A stretch of DNA of 64,000 bases. It comes from CALINB01 sp938045325. GTDB taxonomy: Bacteria > Pseudomonadota > Alphaproteobacteria > Rhodospirillales > CALINB01. The stretch covers positions 186,001 to 250,000 of the forward strand of contig JAYNQW010000003.1 in assembly GCA_038114465.1 (NCBI GenBank). Direction: 5' to 3'. The notes beneath the pieces are model-generated. The model was given only the letters and a program-made list of their open reading frames with translations, did not search any database and was not told the origin of the DNA. Positions 26,490 to 35,622 of this stretch are shown here, piece after piece (the stretch's first letter is position 1; every line of letters starts with the position of its first letter). Position numbers and translations under genes: made by a program.

Positions 26490-27653
26490 ATGGCTCTTGA
26501 TGTGTCCGAAAAAGGCGCCCCCAAACACTGGGAGCAAAGTATGCGCGACGAAGGCGCCGCCCCTTTCATGACCCTCCATGAGATTGTCAAAAAAGCCCAC
26601 GAGCGGCTATCGCAAGGGGCATGGGATTATCTCATTGGCGCAACCGAAACCGAAACGACCCTACGGCGTAACCGCATGGCGATTGATGCATTGTCATTCA
26701 AGGCGCGCGTGCTGCGCGACGTTTCTGATATCGATTGCACGACAACCTTTCTTGGCCAGAAAATCCGCATGCCCGTTCTGCTCGCCCCCATCGGCGGCAT
26801 CGAAGCGTTTGATCCGGATGGTGCCGCGAGTTCCGCGAAAGCCAGCGAAGCGTTCGGCGTGCCGCATATGCTGAGTTCTCGGTGTCACCCGGGTCTCGAA
26901 GAAACAGCTGCTGCAGCCGATAATTTCAGGTTGTTTCAGCTTTACGTCCGCGGCGATCAGGATTGGGTTGACGATCATGTCGACCGGGCATTGAAAAACG
27001 GGTATTCGGCGTTCTGTATCACGGTGGATTCGGCGCATTATTCACGGCGCGAACGCGACATTGCCAAAAGGTATGTCAAAAAATGGCGTGCCCGTGTCGG
27101 CGAAGAAGGCGTCCGCTATCAAAGTTCCATCACATGGGACCATGTGACGCATCACAAGAAAAAATATCCCGACTACCCGCTAATCCTAAAAGGCATCGCC
27201 ACGGCAGAAGATGCGCAAATGGCTATCGATCATGGAGTCGACGGCATCTACATTTCCAATCACGGTGGCAGGCAACTTGATTTTGGTCGCGGCTCAATTG
27301 ACGTTCTTCCCGAAGTCGTCGACGTCGCGAAAGGCAAAGCCACGATTTATGTCGATGGAAGCTTCATGCGCGGCTCCGACGTCGTCAAAGCGATTGCGCT
27401 AGGCGCAGATATTGTCGGCATGGGACGCATGCAAGGTTGGGCCCTCGCCGCCGGCAGTGTCGATGCCTGCATCCGCATGCTCGAGATTGTCGAATACGAA
27501 ATCAAAACCTGTATGGGATTGATCGGTGTGACGTCCCTCGACGAACTCGATCCATCAATACTGATCCGTGATTCGAAAATCGTCGCGGAACCCCATCAAT
27601 ATAGTGCCCTGCCCCTCCTCAATCTCGAGGATGACGGCTACGCACCGTCCTGA
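26490..27653 (+). CDS. FMN-dependent alpha-hydroxyacid oxidase/dehydrogenase, copy 2
   Basis: 387 residues, same architecture as copy 1, with SNHGGRQLD at the active site (His258) and FMN-binding GIYISNHGG, VDGSFMRGSD and MGRMQGWAL segments. A GGAGG ribosome site precedes ATG 26490. Copy 1 and copy 2 are closer to each other than either is to copy 3, judged by the shared N-terminal extension. Substrate not determined; glycolate is favoured by the dehalogenase neighbour. Confidence 0.88.
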   Translation: MALDVSEKGAPKHWEQSMRDEGAAPFMTLHEIVKKAHERLSQGAWDYLIGATETETTLRRNRMAIDALSFKARVLRDVSDIDCTTTFLGQKIRMPVLLAPIGGIEAFDPDGAASSAKASEAFGVPHMLSSRCHPGLEETAAAADNFRLFQLYVRGDQDWVDDHVDRALKNGYSAFCITVDSAHYSRRERDIAKRYVKKWRARVGEEGVRYQSSITWDHVTHHKKKYPDYPLILKGIATAEDAQMAIDHGVDGIYISNHGGRQLDFGRGSIDVLPEVVDVAKGKATIYVDGSFMRGSDVVKAIALGADIVGMGRMQGWALAAGSVDACIRMLEIVEYEIKTCMGLIGVTSLDELDPSILIRDSKIVAEPHQYSALPLLNLEDDGYAPS

Positions 27654-27671
27654 TCGAAAAGGTAATGAACC

Positions 27672-28769
27672 ATGGCTGATTTCAATGCCGAAGAACAATT
27701 CCTGACCCTGCATGAATTTGTCAAAAAGGCGAAGCTGAAGCTGTCCCCGTTCGTTTGGGATTATCTATTTGGCGGGTCGGAAACGGAAACGACGCTCAAA
27801 CGCAACCGCATGGCACTCGACTCCATCGCATTTCGCCCGCGTGTTCTGCGCGATGTAACCGATGTCGACACCTCGCGCACCGTGTGGGGCCGAAACCTAC
27901 GTTTGCCGGTGGTCATGGCGCCGATGGGCGGCTTGCAGCACTTCGACCCGGACGGCGGTTCTGCAGTGTCGCGGGCCGCGGAACGGCTCGACATTCCGTT
28001 TATGGTCGGGTCCAACACACAGCCTGGCCTCGCCAATATCGCTAAAGCCGCCCCTGATGCGGAACTTTACTATCAACTATATGTCATGGGCGATCATGAT
28101 TGGATTGCCAAGCGGATCAAAGTTGCCGAGGATTCCGGCTACAAAGCATTTTGCCTGACGGTCGATTCCAACCTCGGCAGCCGGCGTGAACGCGATATCG
28201 CAAAGCGTTACATCAAACCGTGGCACACCAACAATCACTATGATTATCGTCCCCGCATCACTTGGGAAACCGTCGACTTTATTAAAAAGACCTGCAAGCT
28301 GCCGCTGATCCTTAAAGGCATCGCATCGGCTGAAGATTCGGCCCTAGCCGTCGAACACGGCGCCGATGTCGTGTACATTTCCAATCACGGTGGCCGCCAA
28401 CCCGATCACACGCGCGGCTCAATGGAAGTCCTGCCTGAAGCTATTGAGGCCGTCGGCGGCAAAGCAAAAGTCTGGATTGACGGCGGTTTTGTACGCGGCA
28501 CGGATGTGATTAAAGCCATCGCGTTGGGCGCCGAAATGGTCGGCATCGGGCGGCTGCAAGGCTACGCCTTGGCGGCAGCCGGCGAAGACGGCGTGGTACG
28601 TGCCATGGAGATTCTGCAACAAGAAATCGTCATCGCACTTGGATTGTTGGGCGTCACCAGCTTCGATCAATTGGATACCAGCTATTTGTTCATGAACGCA
28701 CCCGTCGTCAATCAACCGCACCAGCTGAGTGCCTTCCCGCTCCTTGATCTCGAAGACGCCGGATATTGA
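27672..28769 (+). CDS. FMN-dependent alpha-hydroxyacid oxidase/dehydrogenase, copy 3
   Basis: 365 residues, lacking the N-terminal extension of the other two. The active-site motif is SNHGGRQPD (His239) with Pro where the others have Leu, and the substrate-facing loop reads MVGSNTQPGL rather than MLSSR-P, so substrate preference may differ. It follows copy 2 by 18 bases and its stop overlaps the TTG start of the dehalogenase-like gene, so these last three genes form one transcription unit. Confidence 0.86.
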   Translation: MADFNAEEQFLTLHEFVKKAKLKLSPFVWDYLFGGSETETTLKRNRMALDSIAFRPRVLRDVTDVDTSRTVWGRNLRLPVVMAPMGGLQHFDPDGGSAVSRAAERLDIPFMVGSNTQPGLANIAKAAPDAELYYQLYVMGDHDWIAKRIKVAEDSGYKAFCLTVDSNLGSRRERDIAKRYIKPWHTNNHYDYRPRITWETVDFIKKTCKLPLILKGIASAEDSALAVEHGADVVYISNHGGRQPDHTRGSMEVLPEAIEAVGGKAKVWIDGGFVRGTDVIKAIALGAEMVGIGRLQGYALAAAGEDGVVRAMEILQQEIVIALGLLGVTSFDQLDTSYLFMNAPVVNQPHQLSAFPLLDLEDAGY

Positions 28770-29662
28770 CATTGTTCGAGGGGTTTGAAGCCAAGGATAT
28801 TGATACATCCGGCGCGCGAATTCATTTGCGCCACGGCGGCGCAAAAGACGGACCGCCATTACTGCTGCTTCACGGCAACCCCATGACGCACGTGTCTTGG
28901 CATTTAATTGCACCGCGCCTTGCTGAACACTTTTATGTTGTCGCCGCCGACCTGCGCGGCTATGGCGATTCAAGCGCACCTGAACCGGAAGCCGATTACA
29001 GTAACTACTCATTCCGCGCCATGGGCAATGACATGATTGAAGTCATGGAAACCTTCGGCCACAAGACTTTTTTGCTGGCCGGCCATGACCGCGGCGCACG
29101 CACAGCCCATCGTATGGCGCTCGATCACCCTGGACGCATTCAGAAAGTTGCGGTCTTGGATATTCTGCCGAGCCATCACATCTGGTCAAACGCCGATGCG
29201 TCTTGGGCAAAAAAATCTTGGCATTGGATCTTTCAAATCCAACCCGCACCATTTCCGGAGGAAATGATGAGTTCGGTGCCGGCGGCATGGTATATGGAGA
29301 AAAAACTCTCCAAACCCGGCATCGGCCTGGACTTTATGTCCAAGGAATCGTTTGCCGAATACGTCCGGTGCTTCACCAAAAAAACCATTATCGGTAGTTG
29401 TGCCGATTACCGGGCTTGTGCGACGGTCGATTTTGACCTCGACGAGGCCGATTTTAAAGCCGGCAACAAAGTCAAACCACCGATGTTGGCCTTATGGGGC
29501 GCAAAAAGTCATACCGGTACGGTTTGGGGAAATTGCCTTAAAATCTGGGAAAAATACGCAGAAAATGTCACCGGCGGACCAGTCGACTGCGGACATTACG
29601 TACCCGAGGAAAAACCGGATGATGTCTGCGACTGGTTTTTGAAGTTTTTTCCCAGGAAATAG
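28766..29662 (+). CDS. Haloacetate (fluoroacetate-type) dehalogenase-like alpha/beta hydrolase
   Basis: 298 residues. The pattern fits fluoroacetate dehalogenases, which convert haloacetate to glycolate: nucleophile Asp108 in AGHDRGAR, carboxylate-binding Arg109 and Arg112, acid Asp132 in VLDILP, halide-pocket His153, Trp154 and Tyr215 (SWHWIF, CADYRA), and base His277 in CGHYVPEE. All positions that distinguish the family from ordinary epoxide hydrolases are present. The product glycolate is a substrate class for the three FMN oxidases just upstream. The TTG start overlaps the previous stop; a second TTG six bases on is possible. Confidence 0.85.
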   Translation: MTLFEGFEAKDIDTSGARIHLRHGGAKDGPPLLLLHGNPMTHVSWHLIAPRLAEHFYVVAADLRGYGDSSAPEPEADYSNYSFRAMGNDMIEVMETFGHKTFLLAGHDRGARTAHRMALDHPGRIQKVAVLDILPSHHIWSNADASWAKKSWHWIFQIQPAPFPEEMMSSVPAAWYMEKKLSKPGIGLDFMSKESFAEYVRCFTKKTIIGSCADYRACATVDFDLDEADFKAGNKVKPPMLALWGAKSHTGTVWGNCLKIWEKYAENVTGGPVDCGHYVPEEKPDDVCDWFLKFFPRK

Positions 29663-29778
29663 CCGTTTTCACCCTCGAATCCGCTCCCCTTAAAATGTGT
29701 TCGTTTCATGAGAACCGCTGATATTGTGGTTATCCACGATAGGCACAAACACACCTTCTGTGATGAAAATGTGCCGTC

Positions 29779-30477
29779 ATGCGCGTTTTAATCATCGATA
29801 ACGATCACGACCTTGCCGATCTGGCCAAAGCCGTTCTTTCAGCGGAAGGCTTTGCGGTCGACGTTTTCAATACACTTGAAGACGGCCGGCTTGCTATTGA
29901 GACAACGGATTACGACACAGTTATTCTCGACCTTACATTACCCGATGGCAGCGGCTTATCCCTGCTGGAAGAACAGCGCAAAAGAGGTTTTGATGCCCCT
30001 GTTTTAATGCTTTCGGCACACGCCAACGTCGAGGACCGTATTAAAGGCCTCGATAGCGGCTGCGACAATTACCTCGCCAAACCATTCGTGCCGGAAGAGC
30101 TTGTCGCCCGCGTCCGGGCCATTACCCGCCGTCTCGAAAATTTAAATCATGACGTCGTCCTGATTAATAATGTTTCGCTCAACACATCGGCCCATGAAGT
30201 CCTTGTTAACGGCGAACCAATACGATTGTCGAAACGGGAATGGGAAGTTTTTAGTCTCCTGGCAAAAAGCAAAGGTAAACCCGTTTCCCGAAAATTTATT
30301 ATCGATCAAATTTATGACTTTGCCGAAAGCCCTGATGACAACGCTCTTGAGGCAATCATTTCACGGCTGAGAAAGAATCTTAAAAAAAGCAACGCGCATG
30401 TTGCTGTACGAACGCACCGCGGCGAAGGATACAGCCTGAACACGGCCCCCGACTTATCGGCAGCAGCAGCCCAGTAA
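29779..30477 (+). CDS. OmpR/PhoB-family response regulator
   Basis: 232 residues: a receiver domain with acidic pocket at 7-9, phospho-acceptor Asp51 (VILDLTLPDG) and Lys101 (AKPF), then a winged-helix DNA-binding domain with the conserved LSKREWEVFSLLA and RTHRGEGYSL ends. No sensor kinase gene is adjacent, so it is an orphan in this window. It lies downstream of the dehalogenase operon by 116 bases; whether it controls it is unknown. Confidence 0.9.
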   Translation: MRVLIIDNDHDLADLAKAVLSAEGFAVDVFNTLEDGRLAIETTDYDTVILDLTLPDGSGLSLLEEQRKRGFDAPVLMLSAHANVEDRIKGLDSGCDNYLAKPFVPEELVARVRAITRRLENLNHDVVLINNVSLNTSAHEVLVNGEPIRLSKREWEVFSLLAKSKGKPVSRKFIIDQIYDFAESPDDNALEAIISRLRKNLKKSNAHVAVRTHRGEGYSLNTAPDLSAAAAQ

Positions 30478-30498
30478 AAGCCGTCAATCTTGGAAAAT

Positions 30499-31443
30499 TT
30501 AATCGCCTTGCCGGCTCTTAGCGGCATCCCGCTGCTGGCGCTCGCGAAGGGCGATATAAGTGCTCGAAGAAAAGATCACGATACCACCGGCCCACGTCCA
30601 AATATCCGGCACCTCACCGAAAAAAACAAAACCGAACAACGCCATCCACAACAAGCGAACAAAATCGAGCGGCATTAACGCCGTTAAGTCGGCAAACCGG
30701 TATGATTGTGCGCGGGACATTTGCGAAACGTTGCCGAGAATACCGATTAAAAACATCAAGGCGAGCTGTTTGAGGGTCGGCGTTTGCCAATAGGGCAATG
30801 AAGCAACAAAAGCGAGCGGTGTAATAAATACAGTCATGTAAAGTGTCAGGGTGACACTTGACTCGGTCTTGGTAAGGTCCTTGATCAAAACATGCACGCC
30901 AGACATGATCAAAGCGGAACCGAGAATCAACAGCGCGCCTGCATCTATTTCGATAAACCCGGGGCGGATGATTAAGAAAGCGCCGACGAATCCGATAATT
31001 AAAGCCGTGATCCGGCGAATACGAATGACTTCGCCGAGAAAAAAGACCGCCATAATGGTGATGAACAACGGCTGGGTAAACTTCAGCGATGCGACCTTGG
31101 CAAGGGGCGTGAATTTAAGAGCAAGATAACTCATTAAAATAGCACTCCCCTGCAGCACCCCGCGCATCAAATGGCTGCCGAACCGTTTCGTTCGAAGTGG
31201 CTGCAAGCCATAACGGTAAAATAGCGGCGTGAAACTTAGAAACGCGAATAACGAGCGGAAAAACGCAATTTGAAAAGGATGGATTTGCTGCGAGAGACTG
31301 CGAATCAGCGTCTGCATGCAGGTCGCCGCAAATGCGGCAAAAACGACCAAAAACATGCCCCGTGGCGTGCTCTCACGGCGTTGGCCATAGCCAAATAATT
31401 GGAACAATGGGCGGGAAACGCGGAATAGAAGGTTGGTTTTCAT
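30499..31443 (-). CDS. DMT-family (EamA) transporter
   Basis: 314 residues with about ten membrane segments made of two EamA repeats (KFTPLAKVASLKFTQPL, then FLGEVIRIRRI; RFADLTALMPLDFVRLLW near the end). Members export amino acids, riboflavin or other metabolites. The start used is ATG 31443; an internal ATG at GMFLVV is possible. It converges with the response regulator. Confidence 0.82.
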   Translation of the reverse strand: MKTNLLFRVSRPLFQLFGYGQRRESTPRGMFLVVFAAFAATCMQTLIRSLSQQIHPFQIAFFRSLFAFLSFTPLFYRYGLQPLRTKRFGSHLMRGVLQGSAILMSYLALKFTPLAKVASLKFTQPLFITIMAVFFLGEVIRIRRITALIIGFVGAFLIIRPGFIEIDAGALLILGSALIMSGVHVLIKDLTKTESSVTLTLYMTVFITPLAFVASLPYWQTPTLKQLALMFLIGILGNVSQMSRAQSYRFADLTALMPLDFVRLLWMALFGFVFFGEVPDIWTWAGGIVIFSSSTYIALRERQQRDAAKSRQGD

Positions 31444-31617
31444 GTAAGGCCATATTACCGCATAGGGCCGAAAGTCGCAGAAAAAGTTGGTTTTATGCAA
31501 TTTACTGCGACGATCGATTGCGGGGATTGATTATCGCGCGCCGCCCGGCGATGATGCGCCCCCATTTCATTTTCCAGCCGACATTCTGGCTTCGATCATA
31601 AAGACGAAAGGATAACT

Positions 31618-32403
31618 ATGGCAGACGAACTCCTCTTCGAGGTCGCCGATAAAATCGCAACCATCACCTTGAACCGGCCCGAGCGGCGCAACGCGTTTAC
31701 CCAAGAAATGTTCGATGCGTGGATCGCCGCCCTGGAAGAATGCCAGGCTCGCGACGACATCAATGTGGTTATCCTTACCGGTGCCGGCACCGCATTCTGT
31801 TCGGGCGGCGATGTCAAAGCGATGGGCGAGCGCGAACTTACCCCGCTTGAAGAGAAAGATTACCTCTGGAAACACTTGAACCGCCTCCCACTCACGATGG
31901 AGCACATGGATAAACCCGTTATTGCGGCCGTGAATGGTGCGGCCGCCGGCGCCGGCATGGACGCGGCCCTGATGTGCGATATCCGATTTGCCGGTGAAAG
32001 CGCTCGGTTTTCCGAAGCCTATATTAAAATCGGCTTATTATCGGGTGAAGGCGCGACATGGTTCCTGCCACGCTTGGTTGGCCTTGGCAAAGCCTTTGAA
32101 ATGCTCTGGACCGGCGATTGGGTTGATGCCGAAGAAGCTAAAAACATCGGCCTTGTGAACGATGTTTTCCCGGATGACGAACTGCAGGATAAAGTCCGCG
32201 AGTTTGCCGCACGCATCGCTAACGGCCCGTCGATTTCCGTCCGCATGCTCAAACGCATGGTTTATCAGGGTCAACGCATGGATATGCGTACGCACCTGGA
32301 TATGACGTCATCACATATGTCGATTGTACGCAAAACCAAAGATTACAAGAATGCGGTAAAAGCATTTGCCAATAAGGAAAAGCCCGTCTTTAAAGGCGAG
32401 TAA
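31618..32403 (+). CDS. Enoyl-CoA hydratase/isomerase family protein, copy 1
   Basis: A 261-residue crotonase-fold protein: the oxyanion-forming LTGAGTAFCSGGDVKAMG and NGAAAGAGMDAALMCD segments and a Glu in SGEGATWFLP at the position of the catalytic acid. AAAGGA precedes the ATG. It is followed by a second crotonase 22 bases downstream; probably a two-gene operon. The substrate acyl-CoA is unknown. Confidence 0.88.
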   Translation: MADELLFEVADKIATITLNRPERRNAFTQEMFDAWIAALEECQARDDINVVILTGAGTAFCSGGDVKAMGERELTPLEEKDYLWKHLNRLPLTMEHMDKPVIAAVNGAAAGAGMDAALMCDIRFAGESARFSEAYIKIGLLSGEGATWFLPRLVGLGKAFEMLWTGDWVDAEEAKNIGLVNDVFPDDELQDKVREFAARIANGPSISVRMLKRMVYQGQRMDMRTHLDMTSSHMSIVRKTKDYKNAVKAFANKEKPVFKGE

Positions 32404-32425
32404 GGAATGAGAAAGGCTTAAAACA

Positions 32426-33196
32426 ATGTCCGATTATGAAACAATCATTTACTCAGTCGAAAATCATGTTGCCTCAGTTAAACTGAATCGGCCCAAAACG
32501 CGCAATGCGATCAACATGCAAATGCGCATCGAGCTCTATGAAGCATTTAAAGATATCAAGGAAAACGACGACATTTGGGTCGCCATCGTAACCGGTGAAG
32601 ATCCGTCGTTTTGCTCGGGCAAAGACCTTTTCGATAAAGCCGCCAGCCAGGACGGCGACGTGATTTCGAGCCGCGGCCTCGCGATCTATTTGCAAAACAT
32701 ATACAAGCCCATTATTTGCGCCCTGAACGGCCCGTGCCTTGCTCAAGGTGCCGGTTTCGTATTGAGTGCCGACATTATTATCATGTCGGAAAATGCCGCC
32801 CTCGGCTGGCCGCAGGTCAAACGGGGCATTTCATCCACTTCGGGGCCGAGTCTCGGTGCGCATATGTTTCCGACTTGGACCCGCGCCATGGGCTACTTGC
32901 TGCGCGGCAAATTTGCGACGCCACAAGAATGTTACGATTACGGCATCGCCAATGAAGTCGTGAAGCACGAAGACCTCATGCCAACTGCGCAACGCTACGC
33001 CGAAGAAATCATGGAATGCGCACCGATGGCCGTCCGCGCCATCAAGCAGGCGACCCGCGAGGGCTGGGACAAACCGGCCGAGGAACGCATGGAAATCGCC
33101 CGCTCAATCGCCAACACCATCCGTGAATCCGAAGACGGTAAGGAAGGTGTGCTGGCATTCAAGGAAAAGCGCAAACCGGTTTGGAAAGGCCGCTAA
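32426..33196 (+). CDS. Enoyl-CoA hydratase/isomerase family protein, copy 2
   Basis: A 256-residue crotonase with VTGEDPSFCSGKDL and NGPCLAQGAGFVLSAD segments. The active-site loop (GWPQVKRGISS) lacks the Glu-rich pattern of classical hydratases, so it may be an isomerase or another crotonase activity. The nearest match in style is with the 6-oxo or carnityl group, but this is a guess. A short spacer downstream holds a napE-like remnant. Confidence 0.85.
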   Translation: MSDYETIIYSVENHVASVKLNRPKTRNAINMQMRIELYEAFKDIKENDDIWVAIVTGEDPSFCSGKDLFDKAASQDGDVISSRGLAIYLQNIYKPIICALNGPCLAQGAGFVLSADIIIMSENAALGWPQVKRGISSTSGPSLGAHMFPTWTRAMGYLLRGKFATPQECYDYGIANEVVKHEDLMPTAQRYAEEIMECAPMAVRAIKQATREGWDKPAEERMEIARSIANTIRESEDGKEGVLAFKEKRKPVWKGR

Positions 33197-33268
33197 ACGC
33201 CTGGCTTTCTTGGCCTTGCCCCCTATCATCAATGACAAGGGGAGAGGGGGATAGCTGACATCAACACA

Positions 33269-33407
33269 TTGCTATCGCGAAAACACGAACTGAGAATGTT
33301 CGTGTTTTTTGCATTTTCTCGCCCCCATCGTCTTAATTGCCCTGGTCGGCAGTTACGGATTTGTCATCTGGATGATCCAGTTTATCGCCGGGCTGCCCAT
33401 TGGATAA
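33269..33407 (+). pseudogene. napE: NapE/TorE-type small membrane protein gene, one-base frameshift
   Basis: Frame 1 from TTG 33269 encodes SRKHELRMFVFFAF; from the T-run near 33313-33316 a second frame encodes LAPIVLIALVGSYGFVIWMI then QFIAGLPIG and stop at 33405. Removing one T joins them into a single protein of about 45 residues that matches NapE/TorE proteins (Arg-Lys-Glu start, one membrane helix, G-YGF-W-M-Q--AG-P end). As sequenced it is broken. No other nap gene is near. It could equally be a sequencing error in a homopolymer. Confidence 0.65.
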
Positions 33408-33628
33408 AGCTAGGGACCGATTGCCATAAAAGGATCGCGCATAAACTTCCTAACATGGCCGTTTTGCCGGGTTAGTAGGGCATAGAATCCATCAGGCATA
33501 TTAACCAATTGAAATTTAAAGATTAAATATTGCGGCTATCCCGCATTGAGGGGATGACCTTAATCCGCTAATTAATCCCTCATTGTAAGAATACTTAAGA
33601 AAAATTTTACTACCAATGGGAGCAACCA
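33408..33628 (+). other. Leader region of the chemoreceptor gene
   Basis: No gene seen. The stretch is AT-rich from about 33490 onwards and contains paired CCCGCATTGAGGGG and ATTAATCCCTCATTG segments that could pair with each other. A ribosome site (GGGAGC) lies ten bases before ATG 33629. A promoter for the chemoreceptor is expected here but no clear -35/-10 pair can be assigned. Confidence 0.35.
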
Positions 33629-35611
33629 ATGGGAATTTCGACGCGGCTTATTATCAGCATGAGTGCCGTCGTAGTACTTGTCATCGCGGTCATTGTGGCA
33701 GCGGGTATTTATATCACCAATCAAATGATCGCGACGGCCGAAAAACGCGAGTTAACGGCTTACTATGAACAATTCCTCGCAGTTGCAAAAGCCCGAACCG
33801 AAAACGCGGCGGCCCGTAGCGCCCTGGTTGCCCATATACCAGCTGTACAAGAAGCCATGGCCAACAATGACAGGCAAGCCTTAGCCAAGCTTTTTGTTTC
33901 CGGCTTTAAAACACTTAAAAAAGACTTTGGTGTTCGCCAGTTTCAATTCCACAAACCACCTGCAACATCTTTTTTAAGGGTTCATAAGCCTAAAAAACAT
34001 AGCGACGATCTATCTGCGTTCCGCAATACGGTTATTGAAACCAACAAACAGAAAAAGAAAATTGTCGGCCTTGAACGGGGCCGTGCTGGCCTTGGCGTTC
34101 GCGGCATTATGCCGATTACCCACAACAGTCAACAAGTCGGTTCGGTAGAGTTTGGTCTTCTTTTCGGCAAAAGCCTTTTTGAGAATTTCAAAAAGAGAAC
34201 AAATGTCGAGCTCGCATTTTATTTAACGCCGAATAAAAATATCAAAAAATTTGACGTATCTAAAACAAAGGTCAAACTTTTGGCATCAACGCTGAAAACA
34301 ATACCTGCCTATAAAGATTTAATCGATGCCGGTTCGTTGAAAGGTGCAAAATTTCTAGGCAGCCATAAAATTAACAATACACCGTTTGCAACGCTTGCCG
34401 GTCCCGTCAAGGATTTTGCGGGCAATCCGGCCGGCGTTCTTTATCTAGCAATGCCGACAAGCCTCTATCACAAACAACTTTCGTCATCACTGGTCTACTT
34501 CGCCCTTGCAGGGCTTATTGCACTCGCACTTGGACTGGCCGTTGCTTTTTATCTAGGACGAAACCTTTCCACGCCGATTATCCGCCTGACTCAAACCATG
34601 GGCGAACTGGCTCATGGGACAACGGATATCGATTTAAGCGAATCCGGCCGCAATGATGAAATTGGTGAGATGGCGCAAGCTGTGGGCGTTTTCCCCGACA
34701 ACGCTATCGAGCGCGAACGCCTCGAAGCTCGCCAACGGGAAGAACAAAAAACCAGTGAACGGCGGCAAAAAGCTCTCGACACGTTAATCGGTAATTTTCA
34801 ACAATCAGCCGGCGATGCCATGGGTTCCTTAATAGACGCCAGCACCTCACTATCGTCTGTTGCCAGTGAAATGGACCAAGCCTCCTCAAAAACGACTGCC
34901 CAGTCAGATCAAGTTGCGGAAGCCACAATTACAACCTCGTCAAACGTTGAGTCGGTAGCATCAGCTGCCGAAGAACTCAGTGCTTCCATAGGCGAAATTA
35001 CACGGCAGGTGACAGAATCATCCTCAATCGCCTCGGCAGCTGTCGAACAGGCCGAACGAGTCAACCAACAAGTACAAAGTTTGCGGCAAGCCGGCGATTC
35101 AATCGGCGAGGTACTGGAATTAATTACCAATATTGCAGAGCAAACGAATTTGTTGGCACTGAATGCAACGATTGAAGCTGCTCGGGCCGGTGACGCCGGC
35201 AAAGGCTTTGCTGTTGTCGCTAGTGAAGTTAAAAATTTGGCCAATCAAACGGCAAAGGCGACTGAGGACATCAGCGCGCAAATCACGGAAATGCAGAGCG
35301 CAACAAGAGAATCCGTTCAAGCTATTGGTGAAATTACCGACACGGTACGTCGTGTTCATCAAATTGCCAGCGATATCGCAAACTCCGTAGAACAGCAGCA
35401 ATCGGCAACTCAGGAAATTGCTCAAAACGTTGCCTTAGCGGCAACAAGCACACGAACGGTTTCAGACTCGGTCAACGATGTCCGCGGCGCTGCGCAAACA
35501 ACACAACAAGCCGTCGAAAAAGTTATGGAAACGTCACGGCTTGTTGAGAGCAAATCGAAAGATATGAGCACTGAAATCGAGACGTTTCTCAATGGTGTGC
35601 GCTCAGCATAA
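33629..35611 (+). CDS. Methyl-accepting chemotaxis protein
   Basis: A 660-residue chemoreceptor. Membrane segments are at about 7-29 and 284-308, bounding a periplasmic Cache-like sensor (30-283) rich in Lys and Phe. A HAMP linker follows (about 309-362), then a long signalling coiled coil with the hallmark hairpin tip EQTNLLALNATIEAARAG at about 500-520. It reports to CheA/CheW, which are not in the window. The C-terminus ends NGVRSA with no CheR-binding pentapeptide. Confidence 0.92.
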   Translation: MGISTRLIISMSAVVVLVIAVIVAAGIYITNQMIATAEKRELTAYYEQFLAVAKARTENAAARSALVAHIPAVQEAMANNDRQALAKLFVSGFKTLKKDFGVRQFQFHKPPATSFLRVHKPKKHSDDLSAFRNTVIETNKQKKKIVGLERGRAGLGVRGIMPITHNSQQVGSVEFGLLFGKSLFENFKKRTNVELAFYLTPNKNIKKFDVSKTKVKLLASTLKTIPAYKDLIDAGSLKGAKFLGSHKINNTPFATLAGPVKDFAGNPAGVLYLAMPTSLYHKQLSSSLVYFALAGLIALALGLAVAFYLGRNLSTPIIRLTQTMGELAHGTTDIDLSESGRNDEIGEMAQAVGVFPDNAIERERLEARQREEQKTSERRQKALDTLIGNFQQSAGDAMGSLIDASTSLSSVASEMDQASSKTTAQSDQVAEATITTSSNVESVASAAEELSASIGEITRQVTESSSIASAAVEQAERVNQQVQSLRQAGDSIGEVLELITNIAEQTNLLALNATIEAARAGDAGKGFAVVASEVKNLANQTAKATEDISAQITEMQSATRESVQAIGEITDTVRRVHQIASDIANSVEQQQSATQEIAQNVALAATSTRTVSDSVNDVRGAAQTTQQAVEKVMETSRLVESKSKDMSTEIETFLNGVRSA

Positions 35612-35622
35612 CCTTAAAAAAA

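Noticed and set aside
33280..33310. Hairpin with T-run as the terminator of the crotonase operon
   Set aside because: It lies inside the napE-like coding remnant, so its palindrome may be a by-product of that coding sequence. I list it only as part of the frameshift finding.
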